Shown: positions 1-8,517, numbered from the stretch's first letter. The stretch is 64,000 nt of DNA from Caballeronia temeraria (GCF_001544795.2 NZ_FCOI02000007.1:1-64000); one strand, 5' to 3'. Notes: generated by a model not told the origin, from the letters alone. Program-made: numbers and translations.

Positions 1-61
1 GATTGGCCGATACGTCGCCGGGTTGGGTCGGGCTCGGGATGTCCAGGGATTGGGTGTACAT
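1..61 (-). CDS. 5' end of an unidentified gene, cut by the window edge
   Basis: An open frame starts with ATG at 61 on the minus strand and runs off the left edge after 20 codons (begins MYTQSLDIPSP). A GGAG ribosome binding site lies six bases before the ATG. The TetR-type operator at 112-127 lies about 50 bp upstream, so the gene is probably repressed by a TetR protein; such genes are often efflux or lipid-metabolism genes. Too little sequence is visible to name the product. Confidence 0.4.
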   Translation of the reverse strand, partial: MYTQSLDIPSPTQPGDVSAN

Positions 62-111
62 GCGGGGCTCCGCTCGTCTTTTTGAGATACGATGGAGCGA
101 GTATAACTATT

Positions 112-127
112 AACCGACCGTCCGGTT
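112..127. promoter_or_regulatory. TetR-type operator palindrome
   Basis: AACCGACCGTCCGGTT is a palindrome with matching AACCG/CGGTT arms. It sits in an AT-rich stretch upstream of the minus-strand gene that starts at 61. The arm sequence and spacing resemble operators bound by TetR-family repressors. The assignment to that family is inference from motif shape. Apart from this site and the terminator at 214-243, I see nothing in 62-389. Confidence 0.5.
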
Positions 128-213
128 GATTAATTTTACATGCAACTTTCGCGACACAAATAGCATCGCGTTAACCCCATATCGCCACCGCGCTGCGAAA
201 CGATGATCGACGC

Positions 214-243
214 AAAAAAGCCCAGCCGCGCAGCGGACTGGGC
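214..243 (-). terminator. Rho-independent terminator of the 390-698 gene
   Basis: On the minus strand a GCCCAG...CTGGGC stem with an inner CCGC/GCGG pairing is followed by six T residues. It lies about 150 bp downstream of the stop codon of the minus-strand DUF4148 gene. Confidence 0.75.
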
Positions 244-389
244 AAAACCACCGGTAATCCGGCGGCGGAGGTGCTTCACGTTTGCGTAAGCTACGCTCGG
301 AAGCGCATTTTGTATTCTGGATGCATGAGACCGACCCGCATTACGTCATGCGGCGATTCGGAGCAGGCCGACAATCACATCCAATGTTT

Positions 390-698
390 TCACTGACCGA
401 AGAACACACCTTGGGAATCGACGCGCTTGCTCGCACCACCCGATTGCCCCGCTGCACCCGTCGATGAACCATAGCCTTCTGCTTGCGCCTGAGCGATGCG
501 CAGATCGGCAACACGCGCTTCGGCTGACTGCAGCTTCGCCGGGTAGGACGCGTCTTCTGCGATGGGCCTATAACCGGCCATCTCGAGCTGGGCAAGTGCG
601 CCCCGGACCTCTCCGCGGCTCGCGCTCGATTGAGCGAACGAAGCAAGCGGCGTGGAGACGACTGCAATTGCGACAACCACGTTGACCCACGATTTCAT
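390..698 (-). CDS. DUF4148 family exported protein
   Basis: A 102-residue protein with a clear Sec signal peptide (about residues 1-22, cleavage near SFA-QSS). The mature part carries the DUF4148 pattern: SRGEVRGALAQLE, then AGY and SYPAKLQ, an Ala/Gln-rich helix and a short Gly/Ser-rich tail ending FFGQ. DUF4148 proteins are small periplasmic proteins abundant in Burkholderiaceae and of unknown role. A GGGAGAG site precedes the ATG. It is divergent from, and paralogous to, the gene at 1090-1416. Confidence 0.85.
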   Translation of the reverse strand: MKSWVNVVVAIAVVSTPLASFAQSSASRGEVRGALAQLEMAGYRPIAEDASYPAKLQSAEARVADLRIAQAQAEGYGSSTGAAGQSGGASKRVDSQGVFFGQ

Positions 699-818
699 GC
701 TCGACTCTCCCTGTCATTCGATGGACCCGGCGCGCTTCGCAAATCGAGACATGCCGGAAGGACGACCGAAGTGTAGGGATACTGCCGTCAATGATCATTC
801 GCCGGTACAAGGAAGCAT

Positions 819-837
819 CTTTACGAAATTGGTAAAG
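819..837. promoter_or_regulatory. Inverted repeat between divergent DUF4148 genes
   Basis: CTTTAC and GTAAAG form a perfect 6-bp inverted repeat around a 7-bp A/T-rich spacer, within the 391-bp gap (699-1089) between the two divergent DUF4148 genes. It is a candidate operator that could serve one or both promoters; the cognate regulator is unknown. A second small palindrome, AATGATCATT, lies at 790-799. I see no gene in this gap. Confidence 0.35.
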
Positions 838-1089
838 AATGCCCTGTTCAACTGCCGAGAACCAACGTGCAGTCGGGCACGGAAGTTCAGAGTCGGCTTG
901 TCATCCTGGCCATGACTCGTCACTTTCACACAATGCAAAGATGCACGGACACAATTATTCCAATATCGACAAAGATCATTCAACGGAAACGCGAATGATC
1001 TTCGGAAGTCTCGTCTTTAAACTCCGTTCACAAGCTGCTTAAAACGAAACCGGCAGCACGAACAGAAATCCGAATCGGAGGTAGTCATC

Positions 1090-1416
1090 ATGAAGACGTT
1101 CATTTCCGCAGTCGCCGTCGCCGCTGCTCTCGCCGTTCCCGCTCTCTCGTTTGCACAGCAATCGGACGCTCCGATCAGTCGTGCACAAGTGCGCGCCGAA
1201 TTGGTTCAACTCGAAAAGGCTGGCTATAACCCGAATATCAGCGACCCGTCCTATCCGTCGAACATTCAGGCCGCACAGGCACGCGTGAATACGGAACAAC
1301 TCGCGCAAGCATCGGTGCAATCGAGCGACTACGGTTCGACCACCAATGGCTCGTCGCAATCGGGCCGCACGATCGCCGCTCAACCGCGTGCGCTCGGCGC
1401 CTACTTCGGTCAGTAA
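1090..1416 (+). CDS. DUF4148 family exported protein
   Basis: A 108-residue protein with a signal peptide (about 1-22, cleavage near SFA-QQS), the DUF4148 motif SRAQVRAELVQLEKAGY followed by PSYPSNIQAAQARV, and a Ser/Gly-rich tail ending YFGQ. GGAGG lies 8 bp before the ATG. It aligns along its length with the divergent gene at 390-698, so the two look like an old duplication. The role of the family is not known; a periplasmic location is inferred from the signal peptide. Confidence 0.88.
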   Translation: MKTFISAVAVAAALAVPALSFAQQSDAPISRAQVRAELVQLEKAGYNPNISDPSYPSNIQAAQARVNTEQLAQASVQSSDYGSTTNGSSQSGRTIAAQPRALGAYFGQ

Positions 1417-1455
1417 GCGAAAAGCATGATCAGCTGATTCACATCGGCTACACGC

Positions 1456-1489
1456 AAAAAAGGCGACATCCAAACGATGTCGCCTTTTT
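1456..1489 (+). terminator. Rho-independent terminator after the DUF4148 gene
   Basis: A perfect GGCGACATC/GATGTCGCC stem with a 5-base loop is flanked by A and T runs. It ends about 70 bp after the stop at 1416. The flanking A/T runs mean it could work in both directions, also closing the convergent lipoprotein gene. Confidence 0.85.
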
Positions 1490-1497
1490 GTGTTTTT

Positions 1498-1555
1498 GCG
1501 TTTTGCATGCGAAATGCTTTATGCACGATCGCATTTTGCATCCCGCATATTGCGC
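1498..1555. repeat. ATGC/TGCAT-rich intergenic cluster (site A)
   Basis: Between the terminator and the end of the next gene, short words such as GCATGC, AAATGC, TATGC and GCATTTTGCAT recur every 7-11 bp. Similar clusters lie at 6347-6385, 12627-12697 and 13344-13362. They may be protein-binding or degenerate repetitive DNA; no function is shown by the sequence. Confidence 0.35.
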
Positions 1556-1579
1556 ACGATCTGCACTTCGACTTGTCCC

Positions 1580-2695
1580 TCAGTTCGCCGGAATGGTAAC
1601 GACCGGCGACCTCGCCGTATCCGTGACTTCCGCGAGCGCCATCAGGTTTTGAACGACCGTGAAGGCGTATTTCGAGTCGAAGTCGCCGCGATCGATCCAG
1701 TAGTTGGCCTTGTCGTAGAGCACGCTCACGTACGCATCCTGCGGCGCCTTCTCGCCGACCTTGACGATGATCGTCGGCCGCGTTTCGCCGCCGATCAGCC
1801 CGATGCCGGGTTTGGTCGCTCCGCTGCCCACCTGCGCATCCGGCACGGCGATCTGCGCGCCGAGATCGGTCAGGATGCCGAGCACCGAGCGCGTGACCAT
1901 GGGAATGCGGTTGCGATCCGACGACTGCCCGTAGACGATCTCATAGGTCTTCATCTTCGGCGAGAGGTGCAGAAGCTTCCTCACGAGTGTGAGATCGTCG
2001 ACGACCGCCTTGCTCTCTCCGCTACGCGTCGCGCCGAGCGTGATGAACACGCCGCCCTTGTCCGCGCTGTTGCCCTTTGCATTTTTGTCGGTCTTGCCGT
2101 TCTTGTCGTCATCCGCGTTACGCGTTTCGATGTTCAACTCGCCGGCCAGTTGCAATCGGCGAAAAGCCTGCAGCAGCAGGAAGAATTCGGGCGATCCCGA
2201 TGCGTTCGGTCCGCCCAGTGCGTTGCCATTCTGCAGGCCGCTGATCGACTGCGCGGTAATGCGCAGCAACAGATCGATCGGAATGCCGGATTCCGCGAGC
2301 GGCATCACGAGCGACGGGGAAAGCGGACGGATGTAGGCGCTCGCATAAGCGTCTCCGGTGGTCGGGGTGAAGGTGAACGTCGGATGATTCGAATAGGAAA
2401 CGCTGCCCGTCGCCTGCGCGTAGTTCGGCTGCGCGCCCGAACCGGCATTGAGCACGACGCCGCCCGTCGTGTCGAACGTGTACGCCGCGATGATGCTGCT
2501 CACCGTGAGAAACGATGGCGCATCCGCGAACCGCAATCCGACAATCGCTGCAAGAATTTCACGCTTTTTCGCATCGCCGAGCGCCCGGGCGTAATCCACC
2601 TGATCCGCTTTCAGGCGGCCCGGGCCGATGCCCGCGCAGCCCGCTGTGAGAAAGGATACGGAGAGAATTGCTATCGCTACGGCTTTCCTTGTCAT
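1580..2695 (-). CDS. Predicted outer-membrane or periplasmic lipoprotein, unknown function
   Basis: A 371-residue protein. The ATG at 2695 places a lipoprotein signal directly at the N-terminus (MTRKAVAIA..., lipobox LTAGC, Cys20). An in-frame start further upstream would bury this signal, so it was rejected. The mature chain has no transmembrane segment and a short Asp/Lys/Asn-rich insert in the middle (near DDDKNGKTDKNAKG). I do not recognise a domain. It is convergent with the DUF4148 gene at 1090. Confidence 0.75.
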   Translation of the reverse strand: MTRKAVAIAILSVSFLTAGCAGIGPGRLKADQVDYARALGDAKKREILAAIVGLRFADAPSFLTVSSIIAAYTFDTTGGVVLNAGSGAQPNYAQATGSVSYSNHPTFTFTPTTGDAYASAYIRPLSPSLVMPLAESGIPIDLLLRITAQSISGLQNGNALGGPNASGSPEFFLLLQAFRRLQLAGELNIETRNADDDKNGKTDKNAKGNSADKGGVFITLGATRSGESKAVVDDLTLVRKLLHLSPKMKTYEIVYGQSSDRNRIPMVTRSVLGILTDLGAQIAVPDAQVGSGATKPGIGLIGGETRPTIIVKVGEKAPQDAYVSVLYDKANYWIDRGDFDSKYAFTVVQNLMALAEVTDTARSPVVTIPAN

Positions 2696-2867
2696 GGGCG
2701 TTTTATGAAGGTGATGAGGAGGATCGACGGCGAAAGACCGCGGAGCACCCGGGCCGCGGTCGCAAATTTCATACCTTTGAGCGCGAACGATCCCACCCGG
2801 CGCGTTGCACGCCGGTTTTTCCAGCATGTCGCGGCCCGTGTTTCGTCAGGCCGCGAGGAACGTCAGA

Positions 2868-3077
2868 TCACGAAGCGCCGTGCTGTTGCGCTTTCGCCTG
2901 CGCGTTGTGTTCTCGCGAGGGCACTTGCGCGATGTGTCGACTCGCTTCCTTGTGTTGCGCGACGAGCGCATCGAGCCGGTCCTGAGCGAAGCGCGGACCG
3001 TCGTCGCGTGCGAAAGCCGGCGCGGCAAGCGTTGCTGCCGCAAGGACGATGACCGTGGCGAAAGGCGTTCTTCTCAT
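2868..3077 (-). CDS. Small exported protein, unknown function
   Basis: A 69-residue ORF with a good signal peptide (MRRTPFATVIVLAAATLAAPAFA, cleavage before RDDG) and a short polar Gln/His-rich mature part. GGGGTGA lies before the ATG at 3077. It is placed 172 bp upstream of the lipoprotein gene on the same strand. The signal peptide and ribosome binding site support it as a real gene; its function is not recognisable. Confidence 0.6.
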   Translation of the reverse strand: MRRTPFATVIVLAAATLAAPAFARDDGPRFAQDRLDALVAQHKEASRHIAQVPSREHNAQAKAQQHGAS

Positions 3078-3400
3078 GATTCACCCCGCGATTGAGCGCG
3101 GCGGGCCTCGAGCGCCGCCGCTCGACTAGCATCGCACATCGCCGTGAAAGCTGCCCGGCGCGCGTTCGCGATCGCGGCACAAGTCGCGCGTGCCGGAGAG
3201 TGCGCGATCAAAAATACAGTTAGCATAACGAATTAAATACATGCCTATGTACGAAAGCACGCACTTATCGTTCAAAACCGAAGCCTGCAATTCGTCTTCC
3301 GATGCAAACAGATCGCGTTCCTATGGCAACGCTCCGGTGACCGTGCGCAAGTAGTTGCATAAACCCGGATCGATGTCTGCCCGGACACGAGGAGACAAGC
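3078..3400. other. Intergenic promoter region, no gene seen
   Basis: This gap separates the divergent genes at 2868-3077 and 3401-4984. An A/T-rich block (about 3208-3245) probably contains promoters in one or both directions. I see no convincing ORF, hairpin or repeat. Confidence 0.4.
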
Positions 3401-4984
3401 ATGAGTTCGACTGCGACCACGCATGCCGCCTTGGACGACATGGACGACATGGGCGGCGACGCCAACGACGCAGCATTCAGCGACGGCGAGCCGGGCCCGC
3501 GCGCGCAGGCCGATATCGCTAAATGCGAAGCGCTCATCTCGCATGCTGCGGAGACCGGCACCCTCCTCGACAAAGCCGACGTCGACGCGGTTCGCGGCGC
3601 GCGAGCGGCCTTCGATCAGGGCATCTGGAGCCGTGCGATCGGCAGCGCGTTCTATGGCGCGATGAGCCGCATCGCGGCATCGGTGCAATATCCCGGGCGG
3701 CGCATCGTCGACGATCTCGATCACTGTCGCGACATGGTTTCGTATGGCGCGCAGAACGGCAAGCTGCTCGACGAGCACGATATCGAAGCGATGTCGAAAG
3801 CGCGCGCCGCGCAGCAGGACCACACGTGGAATCCGGAAATCGAGAGCGCGTTCTACGCCGCGATGAGCCGCATCGCGCATGCGGTGACGCCGGTCGTCGC
3901 GGAAACGGCCGGCGAAGAAGCGCGTCAGGGCGCACGCCGCGCGATTCGCATCTACACGCGTTCGGCGATCGCACTCACGCTGCTCGTCGTGTCGCTTTCA
4001 TGTCTGCTCTTCGTCGCGAATCAGGTGTCGACGGATATCGCCGCCGTCGTCAAATCGAACGATACCGCCGCACTCACGTTGCACAATCAGTTGCAGGCGC
4101 ACGCGGTCGCGATCGCCGACGCCGACAGGCAAAAAGATCCCGCCGCCGTCATCGCGCTGCAAAACTCGCAGCCCGCGTTGCAAATCAAGGAAGAGTTGCA
4201 GCGTTTCGCGACGAACAATCGCCAGCTTTTCGCCGATGTGTCGCGCATCAGCGCGTTCACGACGAGTCTCGGCCTCGGCGCGATACGCAGTCCCTACAAG
4301 GCGCCCTGCGACGCCGAAGAAAACGTGCTCAATTTTCAGGGCGCATACCGGACCTCGCATTCGCCGAAGTACTACGGCGGCACGACCGCGAGCGGCGACT
4401 GGCAGTGCAGCCCCGACGTCGCGCGCAAGGTGCTCGAGATCACGCTTCCGATGCTCGCGAAGCCTAACGCCGAACCAGGTGACACCACTCCGCCGACCGA
4501 TCTCGACGCCGTCGCGCAAGGGTTTCAGAAGATCGCGGTCTATCAGGACATCCGCGCGATGGCGCTCTATGCCAACGACATCATCCTGTCGATCGTCGGC
4601 GCCGTGACGGGCTTTCTGCTGCCGGTGCTCTATGCGTGGCTCGGCGCATGTGCCGCGATTCTGCGGCAGCTCTCCGCCGATTCCGCGGCCAACACGTTCC
4701 ATCCCGAACATTCGAAGGTCGCCAATCGCGCCCATGTAACGAGCGCGATCATCGTCGGCATTTCGATCGGGCTTTTCAGCAAGCTGCTGGAAGGCGGCAA
4801 GGATGTGTCGCCGCTCGCGATCGCGTTTGTCGCGGGTTACGCATCGGACAAGTTCTTCTATTTCGTCGACAGGCTCGTCGGCGCGATGTTTCCGCCACGC
4901 GCGGAATCGCCCGCGCGAACCACTCGCGCTGATGGCGGTGCGCCGCGCACGTCCGATCTCGCCGCAAAACCGCCGGGCGTCTGA
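3401..4984 (+). CDS. Membrane protein with a duplicated N-terminal module
   Basis: A 527-residue protein. Two copies of a roughly 57-residue module lie at about 38-94 and 105-161; both share LLD...D(V/I)(D/E)A, ARAA, the (I/E)xSAFYxAMSRIA ending and an alpha-helical look. A transmembrane helix follows at about 189-207, then a large extracytoplasmic region (about 210-390) with Cys303 and Cys336. Hydrophobic segments at about 395-422, 447-460 and 471-489 end the chain. GGAG precedes the ATG. I do not recognise the family; the topology suggests a sensor or envelope scaffold, which is inference only. Confidence 0.75.
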   Translation: MSSTATTHAALDDMDDMGGDANDAAFSDGEPGPRAQADIAKCEALISHAAETGTLLDKADVDAVRGARAAFDQGIWSRAIGSAFYGAMSRIAASVQYPGRRIVDDLDHCRDMVSYGAQNGKLLDEHDIEAMSKARAAQQDHTWNPEIESAFYAAMSRIAHAVTPVVAETAGEEARQGARRAIRIYTRSAIALTLLVVSLSCLLFVANQVSTDIAAVVKSNDTAALTLHNQLQAHAVAIADADRQKDPAAVIALQNSQPALQIKEELQRFATNNRQLFADVSRISAFTTSLGLGAIRSPYKAPCDAEENVLNFQGAYRTSHSPKYYGGTTASGDWQCSPDVARKVLEITLPMLAKPNAEPGDTTPPTDLDAVAQGFQKIAVYQDIRAMALYANDIILSIVGAVTGFLLPVLYAWLGACAAILRQLSADSAANTFHPEHSKVANRAHVTSAIIVGISIGLFSKLLEGGKDVSPLAIAFVAGYASDKFFYFVDRLVGAMFPPRAESPARTTRADGGAPRTSDLAAKPPGV

Positions 4985-4987
4985 TCG

Positions 4988-5368
4988 CTAGAAGAGATGC
5001 GGCGGGCGTCGGTCGGTCATGCCGCGCGGCAGGGGTTCGTCGAGCTCGAATTCGACGCTCGGATAATCCTGCAGACGGCCGCTGAATTCGGCCTCGCGTT
5101 CGCTCGTGAAAAGGCCGTCGAGATAGTCGAAGGACAGCTCGCCGGCGAGCGCCTTCAGCGCCAGTTCGGCGCTGCGCCTGGAGTCCGTGACGATATCGCC
5201 CGAATCCATGCAGGCGCGAAACTGGCCGCTCTTCGATTCCATCGCGCCGATGTCGATCACCTTGCCGTCGATGTTCTGTGCGAGCACGCGCTCCTCAACC
5301 GCAAAAAGCCTGAACGGACGTTCGAGGCTCGCCGGCGCCGTGCTGCTTTTGCGTTCCTGATTGGACAT
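4988..5368 (-). CDS. Conserved hypothetical protein
   Basis: A 126-residue soluble protein starting MSNQERKSS at 5368, with GGAG 8 bp upstream; the longer frame upstream has no such site. It is rich in acidic residues and has no signal peptide or transmembrane helix. It ends 3 bp past the stop of the convergent membrane protein gene. I do not recognise the family. Confidence 0.65.
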   Translation of the reverse strand: MSNQERKSSTAPASLERPFRLFAVEERVLAQNIDGKVIDIGAMESKSGQFRACMDSGDIVTDSRRSAELALKALAGELSFDYLDGLFTSEREAEFSGRLQDYPSVEFELDEPLPRGMTDRRPPHLF

Positions 5369-5517
5369 GGTGCGGTTCTCCGTAAGGGCATCGATCGAAA
5401 CGACGCAGCAAAGGCCGCGCCCGCCGCCTGTGCAGTGCAGCATCGACGCGCCTTTCCTGCACGCGCCGCGCCGTCCTACATTGAACCATCGCCCACGCAA
5501 ACGAAGGAGCAGTCACC

Positions 5518-6288
5518 GTGAATGGAACCATGAGCGGCAAGATCGCGGTCATCACCGGTGCGAGCCGCGGACTCGGACGCAACGCGGCATTGAAGCTTGC
5601 GCAGGCAGGCGCTGGCGTGATCGGCACCTATAACCGCAACGTGGACGCGGCACGCTCGCTCGTCGATGACATCGGGCAATTCGGCGGCAAGGCGGCCATG
5701 CTCAAACTCGACGTCGCCCGTTGCGAGACCTTCGCCGCTTTTGGCGACGCGCTCTGCAAGACGCTCGAAGATACCTTCGAGCGCGAGAACTTCGACTTTC
5801 TCGTGAACAACGCGGGCATCGGCCTACACGCGCTCTTCGCGGACACGACGCCGGCGCAGTTTGACGAGCTCGTCAACGTCCACCTGAAGGGCCCCTTCTT
5901 TCTGACGCAGACGCTGCTGCCCTATCTGCACGAGGAAGGCGCGATTCTCAATGTGTCGAGCGGGCTCACGCGTTTCGCGCTGCCGGGCTTTGCCGCGTAT
6001 GCCGTGATGAAAGGCGGGATCGAGGTCTTCACGCGCTATCTCGCCAAAGAACTCGGCCCGCACGGCATCACGGTCAACACCATCGCGCCGGGCGCGATCG
6101 AGACGGACTTCGGCGGCGGCGTCGTGCGCGACGATCACGATACCAACCGGTTCATCGCGGACAACACGGCGCTCGGACGCGCGGGTCTTCCGGACGATAT
6201 CGGCGGCGCAATCGTGGCGATACTCTCGGACGGCAACCGCTGGATGACGGCGCAACGCGTCGAGGTGTCGGGCGGGATGTTCATTTGA
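5518..6288 (+). CDS. SDR family NAD(P)-dependent oxidoreductase
   Basis: A 256-residue short-chain dehydrogenase/reductase. The cofactor motif TGASRGLG is at 13-20, NNAG at 97-100, the catalytic Ser near 147-148 and YAVMK (Tyr161, Lys165) follow, with the C-terminal dinucleotide-fold end typical of classical SDRs. The GTG at 5518 is chosen because AAGGAG lies 8 bp upstream; ATG at 5530 is the alternative. The substrate cannot be told from sequence. The gene is monocistronic and closed by the terminator at 6319-6349. Confidence 0.9.
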   Translation: MNGTMSGKIAVITGASRGLGRNAALKLAQAGAGVIGTYNRNVDAARSLVDDIGQFGGKAAMLKLDVARCETFAAFGDALCKTLEDTFERENFDFLVNNAGIGLHALFADTTPAQFDELVNVHLKGPFFLTQTLLPYLHEEGAILNVSSGLTRFALPGFAAYAVMKGGIEVFTRYLAKELGPHGITVNTIAPGAIETDFGGGVVRDDHDTNRFIADNTALGRAGLPDDIGGAIVAILSDGNRWMTAQRVEVSGGMFI

Positions 6289-6318
6289 CGCCGCAGGCTG
6301 CGTCGCAGGCACACGAAA

Positions 6319-6349
6319 AAAAACCGGACGCCGAGGGCGTCCGGTTTTT
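6319..6349. terminator. Bidirectional terminator between SDR and porin genes
   Basis: AACCGGACGCC and GGCGTCCGGTT form a perfect stem around a GAG loop, flanked by A and T runs. It serves the plus-strand SDR and possibly the minus-strand porin. Confidence 0.85.
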
Positions 6350-6385
6350 GCATGCAGTATGCGTAATGCCTAATGCATCGTGCCG
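6347..6385. repeat. ATGC-rich intergenic cluster (site B)
   Basis: Directly after the terminator the words GCATGC, TATGC, AATGCC and AATGCAT follow each other at 7-10 bp spacing, as in the clusters at 1498-1555 and 12627-12697. No function is shown. Confidence 0.3.
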
Positions 6386-6393
6386 CGAAGCGC

Positions 6394-7641
6394 TTAGAAG
6401 CGGTGGATGATGCCCACGCCCGCTGCGAACATGCTGCGCGATGCCGACGGCGCGTTCTGGAAGCCGTCGCCGATGGTCGCGTTCGCTGCGGTCTGGCGGT
6501 TCGCCGTCGTGCCCGACGGAACGGCCAGCGTGTTGCCGTTCGCGCGCTGGAATGCTTCCAGTGCGTACAGGCCCGTGCGCTTCGACAGCGAGTAGTACTG
6601 CGAGAGGTTGAACTGGTGATACGAAGCGGCGTCGTTGATGCCGTTCGCCTTGCTGGCCCACGTGTAGCTGTAGCCCGCTGCGAAGTCCCATGCCGACGTT
6701 GCTTTCCAGTGCAGCACCGTGCCGGCCGTGTTGAACACGGCTTCGTCGGTGAACAGCGAGTTCACGCCCGGAATGTACTGAACGTTCGTGTACGTGACCG
6801 AGATGTCCCACGCGCTGTTGAACTGATAGCCGCCCGCGACCGCGAAGCGCTGCTGCGCTTGTGCGCGCTGGTAGCCCGCCGTCACCGCCGACACGCCCGG
6901 CTGACCGCCGCCGGTCGTGCTCGTCGTATCGTTGATGGTGGTCGACTGACCGCTATAGACGCCGCCGCCGTTAGCCGCGTTGTTGATGCGCGAGAACGCC
7001 ACCGCACCGCCGATCGGACCTTGCTGATACTGGATCGCAGCCGTCCAGGTCGAGCCTTGATACACGCTGTCGGGCACGCCTGCGAGCGAGTACGAGCCGC
7101 TCACCGTGAAGCCGTACAGCTTCGGCGACGTGTAGACGACCGAGTTGTTCGCGCGGTAGATCGTGTCCAGACCGTCCACATCGCCCGGGTGCGCGCCGAA
7201 GTAACCGGTCAGCCAGTTCGTCGGGCTGTACGGCGAAAGCAGCGTGTAGTACGAGGTGTACTGACGGCCGAGGGTCAGCGTACCGTAGGCCGGATTCGTG
7301 AGACCGACCCATGCCTGACGGCCGAACATCGCGTTGGTGAACTGCTGCTGTCCGCTGTTGATGTCGAAGCCCGATTCCAACTGGAAGATGGCCTTGTTGC
7401 CGCCGCCCAGATCTTCAGCGCCCTTCAAACCAAAACGGCTGCCGGCCCAGATGCCCGACGCCATCTTGACGTTCGAGCGGCCCGGATTCGTCTTGGCGAG
7501 GTTGGTCTGGCTGCTTTGATAGACGATCGAATCGTCGACGATACCGTACAGCGTCACGCTGCTTTGCGCGAACGCCGGTGCCGCGGCGGCGAACGCCGTG
7601 GCTGCGACGATTGCGGCCTTGGTCATCGTGAAACCCTTCAT
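6394..7641 (-). CDS. Gram-negative porin
   Basis: A 415-residue outer-membrane porin of the type common in Burkholderia (OmpC/Porin_4 family). A signal peptide ends at about residue 25 (AFA-QSS). The mature chain starts SVTLYGIVDDSI, the usual first beta strand, shows alternating beta-strand patterns throughout, carries the GSRFGLKGAEDLG motif, and ends in HRF with the C-terminal phenylalanine needed for barrel assembly. GAGGAG lies before the ATG. It would form a trimeric diffusion channel for small solutes. Confidence 0.93.
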   Translation of the reverse strand: MKGFTMTKAAIVAATAFAAAAPAFAQSSVTLYGIVDDSIVYQSSQTNLAKTNPGRSNVKMASGIWAGSRFGLKGAEDLGGGNKAIFQLESGFDINSGQQQFTNAMFGRQAWVGLTNPAYGTLTLGRQYTSYYTLLSPYSPTNWLTGYFGAHPGDVDGLDTIYRANNSVVYTSPKLYGFTVSGSYSLAGVPDSVYQGSTWTAAIQYQQGPIGGAVAFSRINNAANGGGVYSGQSTTINDTTSTTGGGQPGVSAVTAGYQRAQAQQRFAVAGGYQFNSAWDISVTYTNVQYIPGVNSLFTDEAVFNTAGTVLHWKATSAWDFAAGYSYTWASKANGINDAASYHQFNLSQYYSLSKRTGLYALEAFQRANGNTLAVPSGTTANRQTAANATIGDGFQNAPSASRSMFAAGVGIIHRF

Positions 7642-8167
7642 TTTTTCTCCTCAAGCGGTGGGCAAGTGACTTGCGTGCGAGTCTTGGAACCGGTGCCGCC
7701 GTCGCGACTTCGTTATGTTTCAACTCGTAACTTTTATCGCTGGCAAGTGTATGGCTTACAGACCGAATGGGAAAGAAAGTCGCACTTTGGTGTCGTTTTT
7801 TTTCACTGTCTGGTTAACCAGTATTTTCTGGCTCGCAGATATTGGGCAACCGGGCGCGAAACTGACAGAAAGCTGTCAGTAAAGTGGCGAATCTGCTGTC
7901 GCGCGGAGTGACACGGCCGCCGAATCGAAGGCGCTTCGCCTTGCTGCACAAGGCTCGCGCCGATTTCAGGCCGCTGTGGGCTGCATCGGGGATGAAGAAA
8001 AAGTGTGAACAGGCGATCAGAAAGATCGCCCGCTTGCGTGCTTGCGTCATGGAAGCGACATGAATCGCCCGGCGCCGGAATTGATCTGACAGTTACCCGA
8101 CGGTGCGCAGACGCGAGATTGACATCGGGCGAGCGCGTTGCAAGCTTGCGCCGCCCGATCGAACCGT
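7642..8167. other. Long upstream region of the porin gene
   Basis: No gene is seen in these 526 bp. The region holds the porin promoter on the minus strand and two exact symmetric sites, TGGTTAACCA at 7811-7820 and ACTGACAG/CTGTCAGT at 7861-7880. A long regulatory leader is common for porin genes, but no known small-RNA gene is recognisable here. Confidence 0.4.
7861..7880. promoter_or_regulatory. Inverted repeat upstream of the porin gene
   Basis: ACTGACAG and CTGTCAGT are perfect 8-bp arms around a 4-bp spacer, about 220 bp before the porin start. A further exact palindrome, TGGTTAACCA, lies 41 bp away. Both are candidate operator sites; the binding protein is unknown. Confidence 0.4.
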
Positions 8168-8440
8168 TTAGTGCTCGATCTTCGCGCGCAGCTCGCGCGC
8201 CGTTTCGAGCAGGCCTTCGTAGCCCGAACGCGCATGCGACGGCAAGTCCGGATCGCCGACGAGCGTGCCGAGCGTCTCGATGATGCTATACAGAATGCCC
8301 TTCGCCGCGCCGGCCGCCATCTTGCCCGTCGCGTAGGATTCGTCGACGTGCGAAATGGCGGCATCGAAATGCTCGACTTCGGGATGCGCCTCCCCGATAC
8401 CCGATGCGTCGTCGCGCGGCTTGGTCGGGTCGCTGTTCAT
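8168..8440 (-). CDS. Conserved hypothetical small protein
   Basis: A 90-residue soluble protein starting MNSDPTKPRDD; AAGGAG sits 8 bp before the ATG. The N-terminal third is polar and probably disordered, followed by two predicted helices (about 45-85). There is no signal peptide. It lies 77 bp downstream of the Rieske oxygenase gene on the same strand. Family not recognised. Confidence 0.65.
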   Translation of the reverse strand: MNSDPTKPRDDASGIGEAHPEVEHFDAAISHVDESYATGKMAAGAAKGILYSIIETLGTLVGDPDLPSHARSGYEGLLETARELRAKIEH

Positions 8441-8517
8441 GGCGATGCTCCTTTCGTGTGTGGTTCTCTCTGTATAGCGCCACGGCGCGCAGCACGCAAT
8501 CGGCTCGCGCGCACGTC

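Noticed and set aside
6373..7911. 512-codon plus-strand ORF across the porin gene
   Set aside because: It is antisense to an intact porin with signal peptide and C-terminal Phe; Arg/Val/Ala-rich composition marks a GC-driven shadow.
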